DNA of 23,971 nucleotides from a virus. The stretch lies in the IMG/VR virus record IMGVR_UViG_3300048927_000740, positions 1 to 23,971 of that record; one strand, 5' to 3'. A model generated the notes under the pieces. That model worked only from the letters and a program-made list of their open reading frames with translations, had not been told where the DNA came from and searched no databases. Shown here piece after piece: positions 7,140 through 15,005 of the stretch (positions are counted from its first letter, which is position 1; each line of letters begins with the position of its first letter). The position numbers and the translations under genes are program-made.

Positions 7140-7808
7140 TCAGCGGCTGGCGATGGCCTGTTTTTTCATCGCCGTTCCCAGCCGCTCAATGTCTTTTTTG
7201 ACGCCGCAGCCGTCGTGTAGCTGATGCGCCCTTACAAGGTGGGTCATCGCCTCCGAAGCCCTGCCCGCATCGCGAAGCACATACCCGGTTATCTTGTGCA
7301 GCTTGGCGCGCACCTGATCGGGCATGTCTTCAGATTCCGTCATCGCAATGGTTACCAGCAGCGGGTCAACATCAACCGGCTCTTTTGCCGTCCAGGCGCG
7401 CGTTGCCGCGCTGGCGACTTCCTCGGCCAGCAGGTAAGGCAGGCTGGCGCGCTTAAAGCCGTCTGGCGACACAAGGCCATGCGTCAGCGCGTACCGGGCA
7501 ATCTCCAGCGCGCCAGGCACGTCGCCCGCATCAAGCCGCCAGATCATGACGGTCATCAGCACGGCATCCTGTGCGCCTTTGCCTTTCTCCAGCACGCCGG
7601 ACACCCACGGCAGGTACTCAGGCAGCAACTGACGCTTCATTTCCGCCTTGCGCTCCTTAGAGTGCACTTTCTTCAGGCGGCGCTTGTCGTCGTTGAGCTT
7701 GATGAGCATCTGCTCATAGCCGCTGGCGTGGCGCAGCGGGTTGTCGGCACTCTGCGAGGCTTCGATAGCCTGCTGGCGCATGCGGTGACGTCGGGCAGGG
7801 CTTAACAT
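7140..7808 (-). CDS. M: Terminase small/endonuclease subunit gpM
   Basis: The 222-residue product is the P2 gpM-type terminase subunit, which works with ATPase P to recognise and cut cos. It starts MLSPARRHRMRQQAIEASQS and contains LPEYLPWVSGVLEKGKGAQD and VMIWRLDAGDVPGALEIARY, both hallmarks of the family. It is somewhat shorter than P2 gpM (247). GGAGG lies eight bases before the ATG, overlapping the end of N. The gap to L (7093-7139) is short and shows nothing clear. Confidence 0.95.
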   Translation of the reverse strand: MLSPARRHRMRQQAIEASQSADNPLRHASGYEQMLIKLNDDKRRLKKVHSKERKAEMKRQLLPEYLPWVSGVLEKGKGAQDAVLMTVMIWRLDAGDVPGALEIARYALTHGLVSPDGFKRASLPYLLAEEVASAATRAWTAKEPVDVDPLLVTIAMTESEDMPDQVRAKLHKITGYVLRDAGRASEAMTHLVRAHQLHDGCGVKKDIERLGTAMKKQAIASR

Positions 7809-7811
7809 GCG

Positions 7812-8891
7812 TTACGCCTCCGGGGTTTCTGCTGCCGGGGTTTCTGCAGCCGCGCTGAACTCACCGACTTCGATGTTTTCAACCAGACAACCGGCCGCGT
7901 AATCCTCGATCACGTAGTCCTCGTTGATGGACTCATAGTTTTCGATGCGGTCGCGCTTCGGTACTTCATCAATCAGGCGGCGGTGCGTGCCTTCCTGAAA
8001 GTAAATTGACAGGTTATCCAGACGGGTAATCATCAGCGCATTAGCCGGGAAGTACGGCACACGGATAGCTGGCAGGTTGCCGATGCGTTTCTGACTGACG
8101 ATCAGGTCGGCGGCCAGCTGCTCGGTGTTGGCCTGCGACTGGTTGACGATCGGGAAATATTTGTCAGCCAGCAGCTGACGGCCGCAGATCACAACCAGCT
8201 CCGGGTCTTCCTGATACCACGGTTCGATCAGAGTGTTGGTGGCATCCATAACCAGCGCGTCAAGGTTGGCATAGTCGCCGTTTTTACCGATGCGGATTTT
8301 CGCAGACACCACGGCACCGGCTTCGTCGGTGATTTTGCTCAGCACGCGCTCCGGCGCATCGTTGCGGTACTTTTGCAGCCAGCCAACGGCCACGTCCTGC
8401 AGCATCGGGAACTTCGCACGGTCAGAGGTTTTAGCGCGGGTCACGCCGTTGAAGCCGATCATGATGCGGTCAAGCGCCTGGCGCTTCACGATGGCGTCAC
8501 GCAGGCGGGCCTGGAAATCTTCATATCGCGCCCACAGGTCGAGGGTGTTATAGCGAATGTGAAAGTCGTAGTTGACCTGCACACACTCATAACCCCGCTT
8601 ATCCAGCGCGGCAAAGTCAGCGGTTTCGCGCTCGTCGCCGCCTGCCGTGTCGGTCACGCTGGCAATTGAGCCGGACACGCCGATCCCGATTTTCTCGCCC
8701 TTCATTTCAGACACCGGCACGATGTTGACGCGGGTCAGGAAATCGGAAGACTCCTGCACGCGGTTCATCAGGGTCTGCGTGACCGTCGGCTCAACGGTAA
8801 ACTTTTTGTTCATGTCGTCGGTTTCGACGCCGTTCAGCTCTGCGAGGCGGGTCATGAACTGGTTAAACTTAAAGCGGGTATTCTTACGCAT
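7812..8891 (-). CDS. N: Major capsid protein gpN
   Basis: The 359-residue product is the P2 gpN-type major capsid protein (HK97 fold, 357 residues in P2). It has the typical start MRKNTRFKFNQFMTRLAELN. Further motifs are GVSGSIASVTDT, the Y-x-C-x-Q region (KRGYECVQVNYDFHIRYNTL) and the C-terminal EDYVIEDYAAGCLVENIE. P2 gpN is cleaved near its N-terminus by the gpO protease encoded just upstream. A spaced AGGA precedes the ATG. Confidence 0.97.
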   Translation of the reverse strand: MRKNTRFKFNQFMTRLAELNGVETDDMNKKFTVEPTVTQTLMNRVQESSDFLTRVNIVPVSEMKGEKIGIGVSGSIASVTDTAGGDERETADFAALDKRGYECVQVNYDFHIRYNTLDLWARYEDFQARLRDAIVKRQALDRIMIGFNGVTRAKTSDRAKFPMLQDVAVGWLQKYRNDAPERVLSKITDEAGAVVSAKIRIGKNGDYANLDALVMDATNTLIEPWYQEDPELVVICGRQLLADKYFPIVNQSQANTEQLAADLIVSQKRIGNLPAIRVPYFPANALMITRLDNLSIYFQEGTHRRLIDEVPKRDRIENYESINEDYVIEDYAAGCLVENIEVGEFSAAAETPAAETPEA

Positions 8892-8943
8892 TGGCGTTCC
8901 TGTTTATCTCTGTGTTGGGTTTTAACGTTCAGGCAACGCCTGA

Positions 8944-9792
8944 TTAGCAGTCGGTCTGCGCGCCGGACTTCGGATCGCTGCCGGTTGCCGCCGGGCGGCG
9001 GGTAAAACTGCCGTCGGTCTGCGAAAGCTGGCCCTGCAGCGCAGCGAAAGCGGCGCGGTCTTCCCCGGCCTGCTGCTCGATAGCCTCCAGACGTGCGGTG
9101 ACGGTTTGCTCCAGCGCTGAAAGTTTCTGCGTCTGGCTCTCCGCGTTCAGCTGCACCTGCTCAGCAACGGCGGTTACCGCCGCGCCGACGTCGGCGAACT
9201 GCTCACCATCGGTTTTCTTTTTGGCAGAGAACATCGCCGAGATGCGCGCCAGCAGGGACGGTGACGGCTCGGCCACTTCCTCAAACTCGATCACGGTTTC
9301 TTCAGCGGCGCTGAAAAGGTTGTCTTTATGCTGCTTGCGGGATTCCAGCGGGTTAACGGTCGCCGAGGCGCTGAAGCTCAGGATTTCCGTGCCGAGGCTG
9401 GCAGGATTGTCGGTAACAGCCAGGCCGATCAGATATGCCTCACCGGTATCCGCGAACTTGGGGTTGTACTGAATTGACGTATAGATTTTCTGGCGTGCCT
9501 TGGTCATAGCAACCAGCTCATCTGTTGGATCTATATCCCCGAACAGCGCCAGCTTGCCTTTTAGCGGCCCGTCAGCAATTTCTTCAGCTGACAGCGCCAC
9601 CACGTCACCAAAACGACGGAATGGGCTGTCAGGCGTGATGCCTTTGATGTGCTCAAGGTCAATTCGCGCCCCGTACATCGTTGGATCATAGTTTTTCGCC
9701 ATTTGCGCAATGTGCTCACGCGGAATTGCGCGGCCGTCTGTAGTTGCGCCTTCAACTGCGATACGAAAACGCTTTGATTTGATTGCTGCCAT
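8944..9792 (-). CDS. O: Capsid scaffold and protease gpO
   Basis: The 282-residue product (284 in P2) combines an N-terminal serine protease with a C-terminal scaffold. D19, H48 and S106 fall at the positions of the P2 gpO triad (D19, H48, S107 as I recall it). The C-terminal half, about residues 190-265, is alanine/glutamine-rich and likely coiled coil, as expected for the scaffold that directs gpN assembly. GGAG stands eight bases before the ATG. O diverges from P across 144 bp that must contain two late promoters. Confidence 0.95.
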   Translation of the reverse strand: MAAIKSKRFRIAVEGATTDGRAIPREHIAQMAKNYDPTMYGARIDLEHIKGITPDSPFRRFGDVVALSAEEIADGPLKGKLALFGDIDPTDELVAMTKARQKIYTSIQYNPKFADTGEAYLIGLAVTDNPASLGTEILSFSASATVNPLESRKQHKDNLFSAAEETVIEFEEVAEPSPSLLARISAMFSAKKKTDGEQFADVGAAVTAVAEQVQLNAESQTQKLSALEQTVTARLEAIEQQAGEDRAAFAALQGQLSQTDGSFTRRPAATGSDPKSGAQTDC

Positions 9793-9936
9793 TAATCAGG
9801 CTCCGGTCAGGTGTTGGGTTGGTTCGGGGCCAGTTTCCCCGTCGCCACACAATCCCTCAACGAATGCCAGCCCGCTGATGCATCAGCAAACAGGGACAGC
9901 AGGCGCGCCATTTTCGGCACCGGTAGCCTTGCCGGT
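9793..9936. promoter_or_regulatory. Divergent O/P intergenic region (expected late promoters)
   Basis: In P2 the equivalent interval holds the Ogr-dependent promoters PO and PP. Here I see GGTGTTGGGTTGG at about 9811-9823 and CACACAA at about 9846-9852, which contain half-site-like TGT and ACA triplets. They do not stand at the canonical 12-bp spacing. The function is inferred from gene orientation, not from a clear motif. Confidence 0.4.
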
Positions 9937-11700
9937 ATGAACATGACACCGACAACCATCATCAGCGATCCGCGCCGTCAGGCCGCGCTGCTTTACTGGC
10001 AGGGTTATTCCGTGCGCCAGATTGCGGAGACGCTCGGACAGAAAACGCCAACCGTGCAGAGCTGGAAGCTGCGTGACGCGTGGGACAACGTTGCGCCCAT
10101 CAGTCGCGTGGAATCCAGCATGGAAGCCCGGCTGATTCAGCTCATCATGAAAGAGGTAAAGGGGAATGGTGATTACAAAGAGATAGACGCGCTCGGCCGT
10201 CAGATTGAGCGCCTTGCCCGCGTTGAGCGCTACCGCAGCAGCGGCAACGAGGCCGACTTAAACCCCAACGTGCGCAACCGCAACAAAGGCGAGCGCCAGC
10301 CGGTTGTTAAAAATGAGTTCAGCGAGGAACAGGTAGACAAGCTGACCGGCGTGTTTATGGATAACTGCTTTGAGTATCAGCTCAACTGGCACCGCGCCGG
10401 GCTGACTCACCGCATCCGCAATATCCTGAAGTCCCGCCAGATTGGCGCTACGTTCTACTTTGCCCGCGAGGCGCTGATCGACGCGCTGACCACCGGCCGC
10501 AACCAGATTTTTCTTTCGGCCAGCAAGGCGCAGGCGCACGTTTTTAAAAACTATATCCTCGACTTTGCCCGCCAGGCTGACGTTGACCTGAAAGGCGATC
10601 CCATCGTACTGCCGAACGGCGCGCGCCTGATATTCCTCGGCACCAATGTGCGCACCGCGCAGAGCTATACCGGCAACCTGTACCTGGATGAGTATTTCTG
10701 GATCCCGAAATTCCAGGAGCTGCGCAAGGTTGCCAGCGGCATGTCGCTGCACAAGAAATGGCGCACGACGTACTTTTCCACGCCGTCGGCCCTGTCACAC
10801 AGCGCTTATCCGTTCTGGTCAGGTGAGCTGTTTAACAAGGGGCGGCGCAACAGAGATGATCGCATCGAGATAGACCTGTCGCATTCACACCTGGCGAAAG
10901 GCGCGCTGTGCGGTGACGGCCAGTGGCGGCAGATCGTGACGGTTGAGGATGCGCTGACCGGCGGCTGCAACCTGTTCGACATTGAGCAACTGCAGCTTGA
11001 ATACAGCCCGGCGGAATATCAGAACCTGCTGATGTGTGATTTTGTCGATGATGAGGCGAGCGTGTTCCCGTTTGCCGAGCTGCAGAGCTGCATGATCGAC
11101 AGCCTGGAAGAGTGGGAAGATTTTAACCCGTACCTGCCGCGCCCGTTTGCATACCGGCCGGTCTGGATCGGTTATGACCCGTCGCACACCGGCGACAGCG
11201 CAGGCTGTGCGGTAATCGCGCCGCCGCTCGTTGCGGGCGGTAAGTTCCGCGTGCTGGAGCGTCACCAGTGGCGGGGTATGGACTTTGCCGCACAGGCGAA
11301 ATCTATCGAGGACTTAACGAAAAAATACACCGTGGAATATATCGGCGTTGATGCGACCGGCATCGGCCAGGGTGTTTACCAGCTGGTACGCCAGTTTTAC
11401 CCGGCCGCGCGTGAAATCAAATACTCGCCGGAAGTGAAAACGGTAATGGTACTGAAGGCAAAAGACACGATCAGCAGCGGGCGCCTTGAGTATGACGCCG
11501 GGGCCACGGATATCACGCAGTCGTTTATGGCTATTCGCAAAACCATGACGGCCAGCGGCAACCGCTCAACCTATGAGGCGAGCCGCAGCGAAGAAGCCAG
11601 CCATGCTGACGTCGCCTGGGCAATCATGCACGCCCTGTTAAACGAACCGCTTACCGCAGCCAGCGGCGGCGCTAACCCTTCTATTCTGGAATTTTACTGA
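9937..11700 (+). CDS. P: Terminase large (ATPase/nuclease) subunit gpP
   Basis: The product is 587 residues from the ATG at 9937 (P2 gpP 590). Residues about 12-45 hold an HTH (YSVRQIAETLGQKTPTVQSW). The ATPase part has a Walker A-like K165-SRQIGAT and Walker B LYLDEYF with D251/E252. The C-terminal nuclease part shows GYDPSHTGDSAG with D414, YIGVDATGIGQ with D472 and HADVAW with D558, the acidic residues expected for an RNase H-like nuclease. It drives DNA packaging into gpN procapsids through the gpQ portal. The open frame extends upstream, but only this start gives the family's normal N-terminus. P and Q overlap by one base (TGATG). Confidence 0.95.
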   Translation: MNMTPTTIISDPRRQAALLYWQGYSVRQIAETLGQKTPTVQSWKLRDAWDNVAPISRVESSMEARLIQLIMKEVKGNGDYKEIDALGRQIERLARVERYRSSGNEADLNPNVRNRNKGERQPVVKNEFSEEQVDKLTGVFMDNCFEYQLNWHRAGLTHRIRNILKSRQIGATFYFAREALIDALTTGRNQIFLSASKAQAHVFKNYILDFARQADVDLKGDPIVLPNGARLIFLGTNVRTAQSYTGNLYLDEYFWIPKFQELRKVASGMSLHKKWRTTYFSTPSALSHSAYPFWSGELFNKGRRNRDDRIEIDLSHSHLAKGALCGDGQWRQIVTVEDALTGGCNLFDIEQLQLEYSPAEYQNLLMCDFVDDEASVFPFAELQSCMIDSLEEWEDFNPYLPRPFAYRPVWIGYDPSHTGDSAGCAVIAPPLVAGGKFRVLERHQWRGMDFAAQAKSIEDLTKKYTVEYIGVDATGIGQGVYQLVRQFYPAAREIKYSPEVKTVMVLKAKDTISSGRLEYDAGATDITQSFMAIRKTMTASGNRSTYEASRSEEASHADVAWAIMHALLNEPLTAASGGANPSILEFY

Positions 11701-12734
11701 TGAGCAAACGCAGAGGCCGCAAGGCCCACACCGCCACCACACAGCCGGTACAGGCAACCGCACCGCAGCAGCACGCCGAGGCATTTACCTTTGGCGATCC
11801 GACGCCGGTCATGGATAAGCGCGACATTCTGGATTACGCCGAGTGCATCGGTAACGGGCGCTGGTTTGAGCCGCCTGTCAGCTTTAGCGGGCTGGCTAAG
11901 AGCCTGCGCTCGGCCGTGCATCACAGCTCGCCGATTTACGTGAAGCGCAACATTCTGGCCTCGACCTTTATCCCGCACCCGATGATGAGTCAGCAGGAGT
12001 TCAGCAAGTTTGCGCTTGATTATCTGGTCTTCGGCAACGCCTTCGCCGAGCTGCGCCGTAACAGCCTGGGTAAACCGCTGCGCCTTGAAACCACCCCGGC
12101 CAAATTCACCCGCAGGGGTGTGAAGGACGGCGTTTACTGGTTTGTGAATGACTGGAAAGAGCCGCATGAGTTTTCGGCCGGCAGCGTGTTTCACCTGCTG
12201 GAGCCGGATATCAATCAGGAGCTTTACGGCCTGCCGGAATACCTCAGCGCGCTCAATTCGGCCTGGCTGAATGAGGCGGCGACGCTGTTCCGCCGCAAGT
12301 ATTATCAGAACGGCGCGCACGCCGGTTACATTCTCTACATGACCGATGCGGCGCAAAGCAGCAGCGACGTTGACCGGATGCGACAGGCGATGCGCGACAC
12401 GAAAGGGCTGGGTAACTTCCGCAACCTGTTTATGTACGCGCCGAACGGAAAGCCGGACGGGATCAAGATTCTGCCGCTTAGTGAAGTGGCGACGAAAGAC
12501 GATTTCTTTAATATCAAGAAAGCCAGCCGTGACGACCTCTTAAGCGCGCACCGCGTGCCGCCGCAGATGATGGGGATTATCCCTGACAACTCCGGCGGAT
12601 TTGGGGACGCGGTGAAAGCGTCTCAGGTATTCGTGCGTAACGAACTGACACCGCTGCAGCAACGAATGAAAGAGATCAACGATTGGATTGGAATTAAGGT
12701 AATTGATTTCAAAAATTACCAACTTGAGCTGTAA
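11700..12734 (+). CDS. Q: Portal protein gpQ, possibly with a replaced 3' end
   Basis: The 344-residue product (same length as P2 gpQ) is the connector through which DNA enters the head. It shows the family stretches VMDKRDILDYAECIGNGRWF, YLVFGNAFAELRRN and SAHRVPPQMMGIIPDNSGGF. The last 20 or so codons (INDWIGIKVIDFKNYQLEL) are in AT-rich DNA unlike the rest of the gene. A second, different version of the same protein end is found 1.8 kb downstream, after the cargo gene (14546-14602). The simplest reading is that a cargo cassette recombined into Q, supplying a new 3' end and pushing the old one away. Confidence 0.95.
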   Translation: MSKRRGRKAHTATTQPVQATAPQQHAEAFTFGDPTPVMDKRDILDYAECIGNGRWFEPPVSFSGLAKSLRSAVHHSSPIYVKRNILASTFIPHPMMSQQEFSKFALDYLVFGNAFAELRRNSLGKPLRLETTPAKFTRRGVKDGVYWFVNDWKEPHEFSAGSVFHLLEPDINQELYGLPEYLSALNSAWLNEAATLFRRKYYQNGAHAGYILYMTDAAQSSSDVDRMRQAMRDTKGLGNFRNLFMYAPNGKPDGIKILPLSEVATKDDFFNIKKASRDDLLSAHRVPPQMMGIIPDNSGGFGDAVKASQVFVRNELTPLQQRMKEINDWIGIKVIDFKNYQLEL

Positions 12735-12763
12735 TCATACTAAAAAATTTCATTTCCAAAATT

Positions 12764-12812
12764 GGACTCCATATGAAAAGATAAAGAAAAAACTTTCAAT
12801 GTGGAGTCTTAA
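12764..12812 (+). promoter_or_regulatory. Hairpin covering the ribosome binding site of the cargo gene
   Basis: GACTCCATAT (12765-12774) pairs with ATGTGGAGTC (12799-12808), ten pairs with one G-U wobble. Further pairing of GAAA (12775-12778) with TTTC (12794-12797) is possible inside the loop. The right arm contains GTGGAG, the only Shine-Dalgarno sequence for the TTG start at 12813. The messenger would thus hide its own ribosome binding site. This could limit translation of a harmful product or prevent translation from read-through transcripts of P-Q. I infer the function; the pairing is seen directly. Confidence 0.6.
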
Positions 12813-14420
12813 TTGAATATTCAAAAAGGTACCGTATGGCATACATACACAATGCAGTGCCCAAATATAAAATTATCCAGAAGGATGATCAAGGATGTAA
12901 TGCATAGCCGAATTTTTCTTAGTGCATTCGATTACACTAAAAACCTTTACTATTTTGACGGGGATAGACTAAAGAAAAGCCGCTTAGATTTTCAATTTAA
13001 CACAGACGTAACAGGCTTAAAAGTAACTGGCTTACCGTTTGATAAAAAACACGCAGCATGTGATTTTACGCTTTACTCCACTCACATACTAATCAACAAA
13101 ATATTATCACAAAACAAAATCTTGCAAGCTGACGGAACTTTTTATAGTGATTATGTATTCTTCGCTTTAAAACCATTTTTCTTAGGGTCTGATGACAATC
13201 AAAAAATCATAATTCCAGTGATTAGCATATACGAAAATGGCATAGCTCAAGTAAACTTCATTGATTTAAATGACTATTCCAATACACTCAATGAGTTCAT
13301 TCGAGACAATGTTAATTATCCATTTACAAGACCACACTCCATAATCTGCCCAATTGAATACGCAGTAACATACCTTAGCTTTGACAATAAAATCTCGCCC
13401 CTATTTAGGCGATTATTAGATTATAGATACTACCGAGAAGTAAAACGAACCTTATTAAATAATTCCGAACCACTTGAATATGGAGAGCGATCCCTTAATG
13501 GGAACTATGTTGATTACATGAAATTTAGCAACGCCAAGCATGGTCTAGGTGACATTGCCAGAACCATAGTGGCCTTAGTTTACTCTCATGTTATTAAAAT
13601 AAGTCCTCGCGAGTTCCTTTTAGGCCTTGACGTTAATAAATATTATTCAGGATGGCAAGGCAAACCAAATATATTCATTCTTGAACACGACAATCAGAAA
13701 ACAAAATCATCTTTAAACTGGCTGGAAAATAAAAGAATGATAAATGCATTACTATCTAAGACTATGGGCCTCTATCAAGACAACATCCCACTACGTTATG
13801 AAGATTATCGTATGTTTGATGATTTCAACTACTTTTCTGCGCAAGGCGTTTCTTTGAGCATGCTAACCAGCAAATCCCTGAAACAACTCAACTTAAGTAG
13901 CGGCTTTACCGTTGATAATTTTAAGTGGGATAACTTAGTAAAAAGTGATTTGCGTGAAATCGTCAGCTTCTTCTATGAAGGTACAATCTATAAAATAAAC
14001 AATATAAATAAAAATATTGAGCTGGCGCAGATTAAAAAAGAAATATTCGAATTTGAGGAATGGTTACGACAAACGTCACGCAGATCGGGAGAGATACACA
14101 ACTATGCCTTATCATTGTTCGAACACAACGATATAAAACAAAGTCGAAAAAGCATTGATAGTTTAATTAAATCGAAAATGGAATTGATAAAAATACAGGA
14201 AACCGAGTCCAGTGATAAAGCCAACAACAATTTAACTCTCATATTTGGCTTAATTGCCACAACTTCAATCTCACCCATTTTAGTAAAGCCCGCGTTTGAA
14301 TATTTCAAACTTGATGATTGCCTAAGGGGAACAGTATTCTACGATTTCATTGATGCCATATACTTTGTGATCTCTATCACTTTAGTATATTTATTAATCA
14401 AAATTCTTAACAAAAAATGA
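12813..14420 (+). CDS. Unrecognised cargo protein with two C-terminal membrane helices; candidate phage defence gene
   Basis: I do not recognise this 535-residue protein. About 390 residues look like a mixed soluble domain (FDYTKNLYYFDGDRLKKS near the start, SLNWLENKRMINALLSKT in the middle). A charged helical stretch follows (about 393-470, part probably coiled coil). Two hydrophobic segments at about 474-492 and 510-531 end with basic LNKK. The protein would be anchored in the inner membrane with most of its mass in the cytoplasm. The TTG at 12813 is chosen because GTGGAG is six bases upstream; the next ATG (12852) has no binding site. The DNA is strongly AT-rich and sits between Q and the cos/A region. 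P2-like phages keep variable anti-phage genes there (old and tin of P2 lie in this Q-A interval). Defence is an inference from place and topology. Confidence 0.85.
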   Translation: MNIQKGTVWHTYTMQCPNIKLSRRMIKDVMHSRIFLSAFDYTKNLYYFDGDRLKKSRLDFQFNTDVTGLKVTGLPFDKKHAACDFTLYSTHILINKILSQNKILQADGTFYSDYVFFALKPFFLGSDDNQKIIIPVISIYENGIAQVNFIDLNDYSNTLNEFIRDNVNYPFTRPHSIICPIEYAVTYLSFDNKISPLFRRLLDYRYYREVKRTLLNNSEPLEYGERSLNGNYVDYMKFSNAKHGLGDIARTIVALVYSHVIKISPREFLLGLDVNKYYSGWQGKPNIFILEHDNQKTKSSLNWLENKRMINALLSKTMGLYQDNIPLRYEDYRMFDDFNYFSAQGVSLSMLTSKSLKQLNLSSGFTVDNFKWDNLVKSDLREIVSFFYEGTIYKINNINKNIELAQIKKEIFEFEEWLRQTSRRSGEIHNYALSLFEHNDIKQSRKSIDSLIKSKMELIKIQETESSDKANNNLTLIFGLIATTSISPILVKPAFEYFKLDDCLRGTVFYDFIDAIYFVISITLVYLLIKILNKK

Positions 14421-14711
14421 TATTCATCTTTTTCCTTCGTGAACACCTTTATCATGAACACATCCCTTCTTATTAACCCGCTTCGTAGTAGTAAGTTCCA
14501 AACCAATGTGATGTTGCTTACGAAGATGTTAATGGATTATTTAATAACTGGATCGGTGTTGAGGCAATCCAATATGGCCCTTACATTCTGGATATTGAAT
14601 AGGGGGTCCTAAGGACGAAGTTCTGCCGCTACGGTGATTGCGAAAGTTCACGCCGTGGCTGGCAAGGCTAGCCCTCCCCCACCAAACGCCCCTTACTTCC
14701 TAGCCCGAACA
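14418..14711. other. Non-coding stretch between cargo gene and the cos region
   Basis: This roughly 290-bp stretch holds no intact gene. It starts with a weak AT-rich inverted repeat around the cargo stop (AAAAATGA and TCATCTTTTT, 14416-14437), which might act as a poor terminator. It continues with decayed-looking AT-rich sequence and the Q-end remnant described separately. It then returns to GC-rich phage DNA at about 14603, where a short palindrome GTCCTAAGGAC (14606-14616) stands. The right-hand junction of the cargo cassette therefore lies within or just left of 14546. Confidence 0.6.
14546..14602 (+). pseudogene. Displaced 3' end of portal gene Q
   Basis: In one plus frame this segment reads NWIGVEAIQYGPYILDIE followed by a TAG stop. 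It aligns with the end of the intact gpQ upstream (NDWIGIKVIDFKNYQLEL). It shares N-x-W-I-G... and the aromatic-x-x-Y-x-L pattern, and both end within one residue of the same place. The DNA of the two copies is too different for a recent duplication. It is best read as the original end of Q, cut off when the cargo cassette recombined in with its own Q end. Upstream of 14546 the similarity stops. Confidence 0.65.
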
Positions 14712-14924
14712 TCACCCCATCAGACGCGCTGGAACGCCTTTTGCGGGTTTTTTCCATTTCGCCACCTTCGCCCCGATGCAATGACGTGCGCCCGCCTCCG
14801 TGCGGTAGGCGCAGCCTGAACATACATGTTTGTACCCCTCGCGCGCAATGCTATCCCCGCCACGCCTGCCCGCTTTGTGCATCGCTTTTAATGCAGTTGC
14901 ATTCACATAGCAAAACAGCGCCAT
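14712..14924 (-). CDS. Possible small zinc-binding protein gene spanning cos
   Basis: A 70-codon frame starts MALFCYVNATALKAMHKAGR and continues with the cysteine-rich segment HVCSGCAYRTEAGARHC, then a basic tail. The CxxC...C pattern and codon use look like a real small protein rather than chance. However, no good ribosome binding site precedes the ATG at 14924. The cos cut falls inside it (around codons 20-26), so the gene would be whole only in the circular or integrated genome. I do not know a function. It could still be a chance frame imposed by conserved cos DNA. Confidence 0.45.
   Translation of the reverse strand: MALFCYVNATALKAMHKAGRRGGDSIAREGYKHVCSGCAYRTEAGARHCIGAKVAKWKKPAKGVPARLMG
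14733..14753 (+). terminator. Weak possible terminator of the P-Q transcript
   Basis: AACGC, a CTTTT loop and GCG followed by GG and six T (14748-14753) give a short imperfect stem with a T run on the plus strand. This is where transcription from P, Q and the cargo gene must stop before cos. The stem is only three clean pairs, so this is tentative. Confidence 0.28.
14848..14866 (-). other. cos: cos site (19-bp cohesive-end sequence)
   Basis: Read on the minus strand the 19 bp are GGCGTGGCGGGGATAGCAT. As I recall them, the cohesive ends of P2 (GGCGAGGCGGGGAAAGCAC) and 186 (GGCGTGGCGGGGAAAGCAT) differ from this at three and one positions. It lies between A and Q, where P2-like phages carry cos, and is the target of the M/P terminase. 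Its intact presence supports an integrated or circular form. It also fixes the virion genome ends: Q/P on one side, A on the other. Confidence 0.85.
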
Positions 14925-15005
14925 GACAGGCGCTGCAGGGTGTTTCAGTGCTTAAAAAATTAATGCGAATCCATGCGCGTTATGCATGCATAGCTCATTT
15001 ATGAG

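Noticed and set aside
7224-7805. Plus-strand open frame (193 codons) opposite terminase gene M
   Set aside because: Composition (many His, Arg, Gln) is that of an antisense shadow; M is fully supported.
8930-8942. Hairpin CAGGC-AAC-GCCTG between O and N
   Set aside because: It has no T run on the minus strand and a terminator there would cut off the capsid gene; it spans the O stop region and is probably chance.
10258-10752. Minus-strand open frame inside gene P
   Set aside because: Antisense shadow across the ATPase motifs of P, without start signals.
14634-14819. Plus-strand 61-codon frame in the cos region
   Set aside because: Proline-rich shadow of the cos-spanning minus frame, with no ribosome site.
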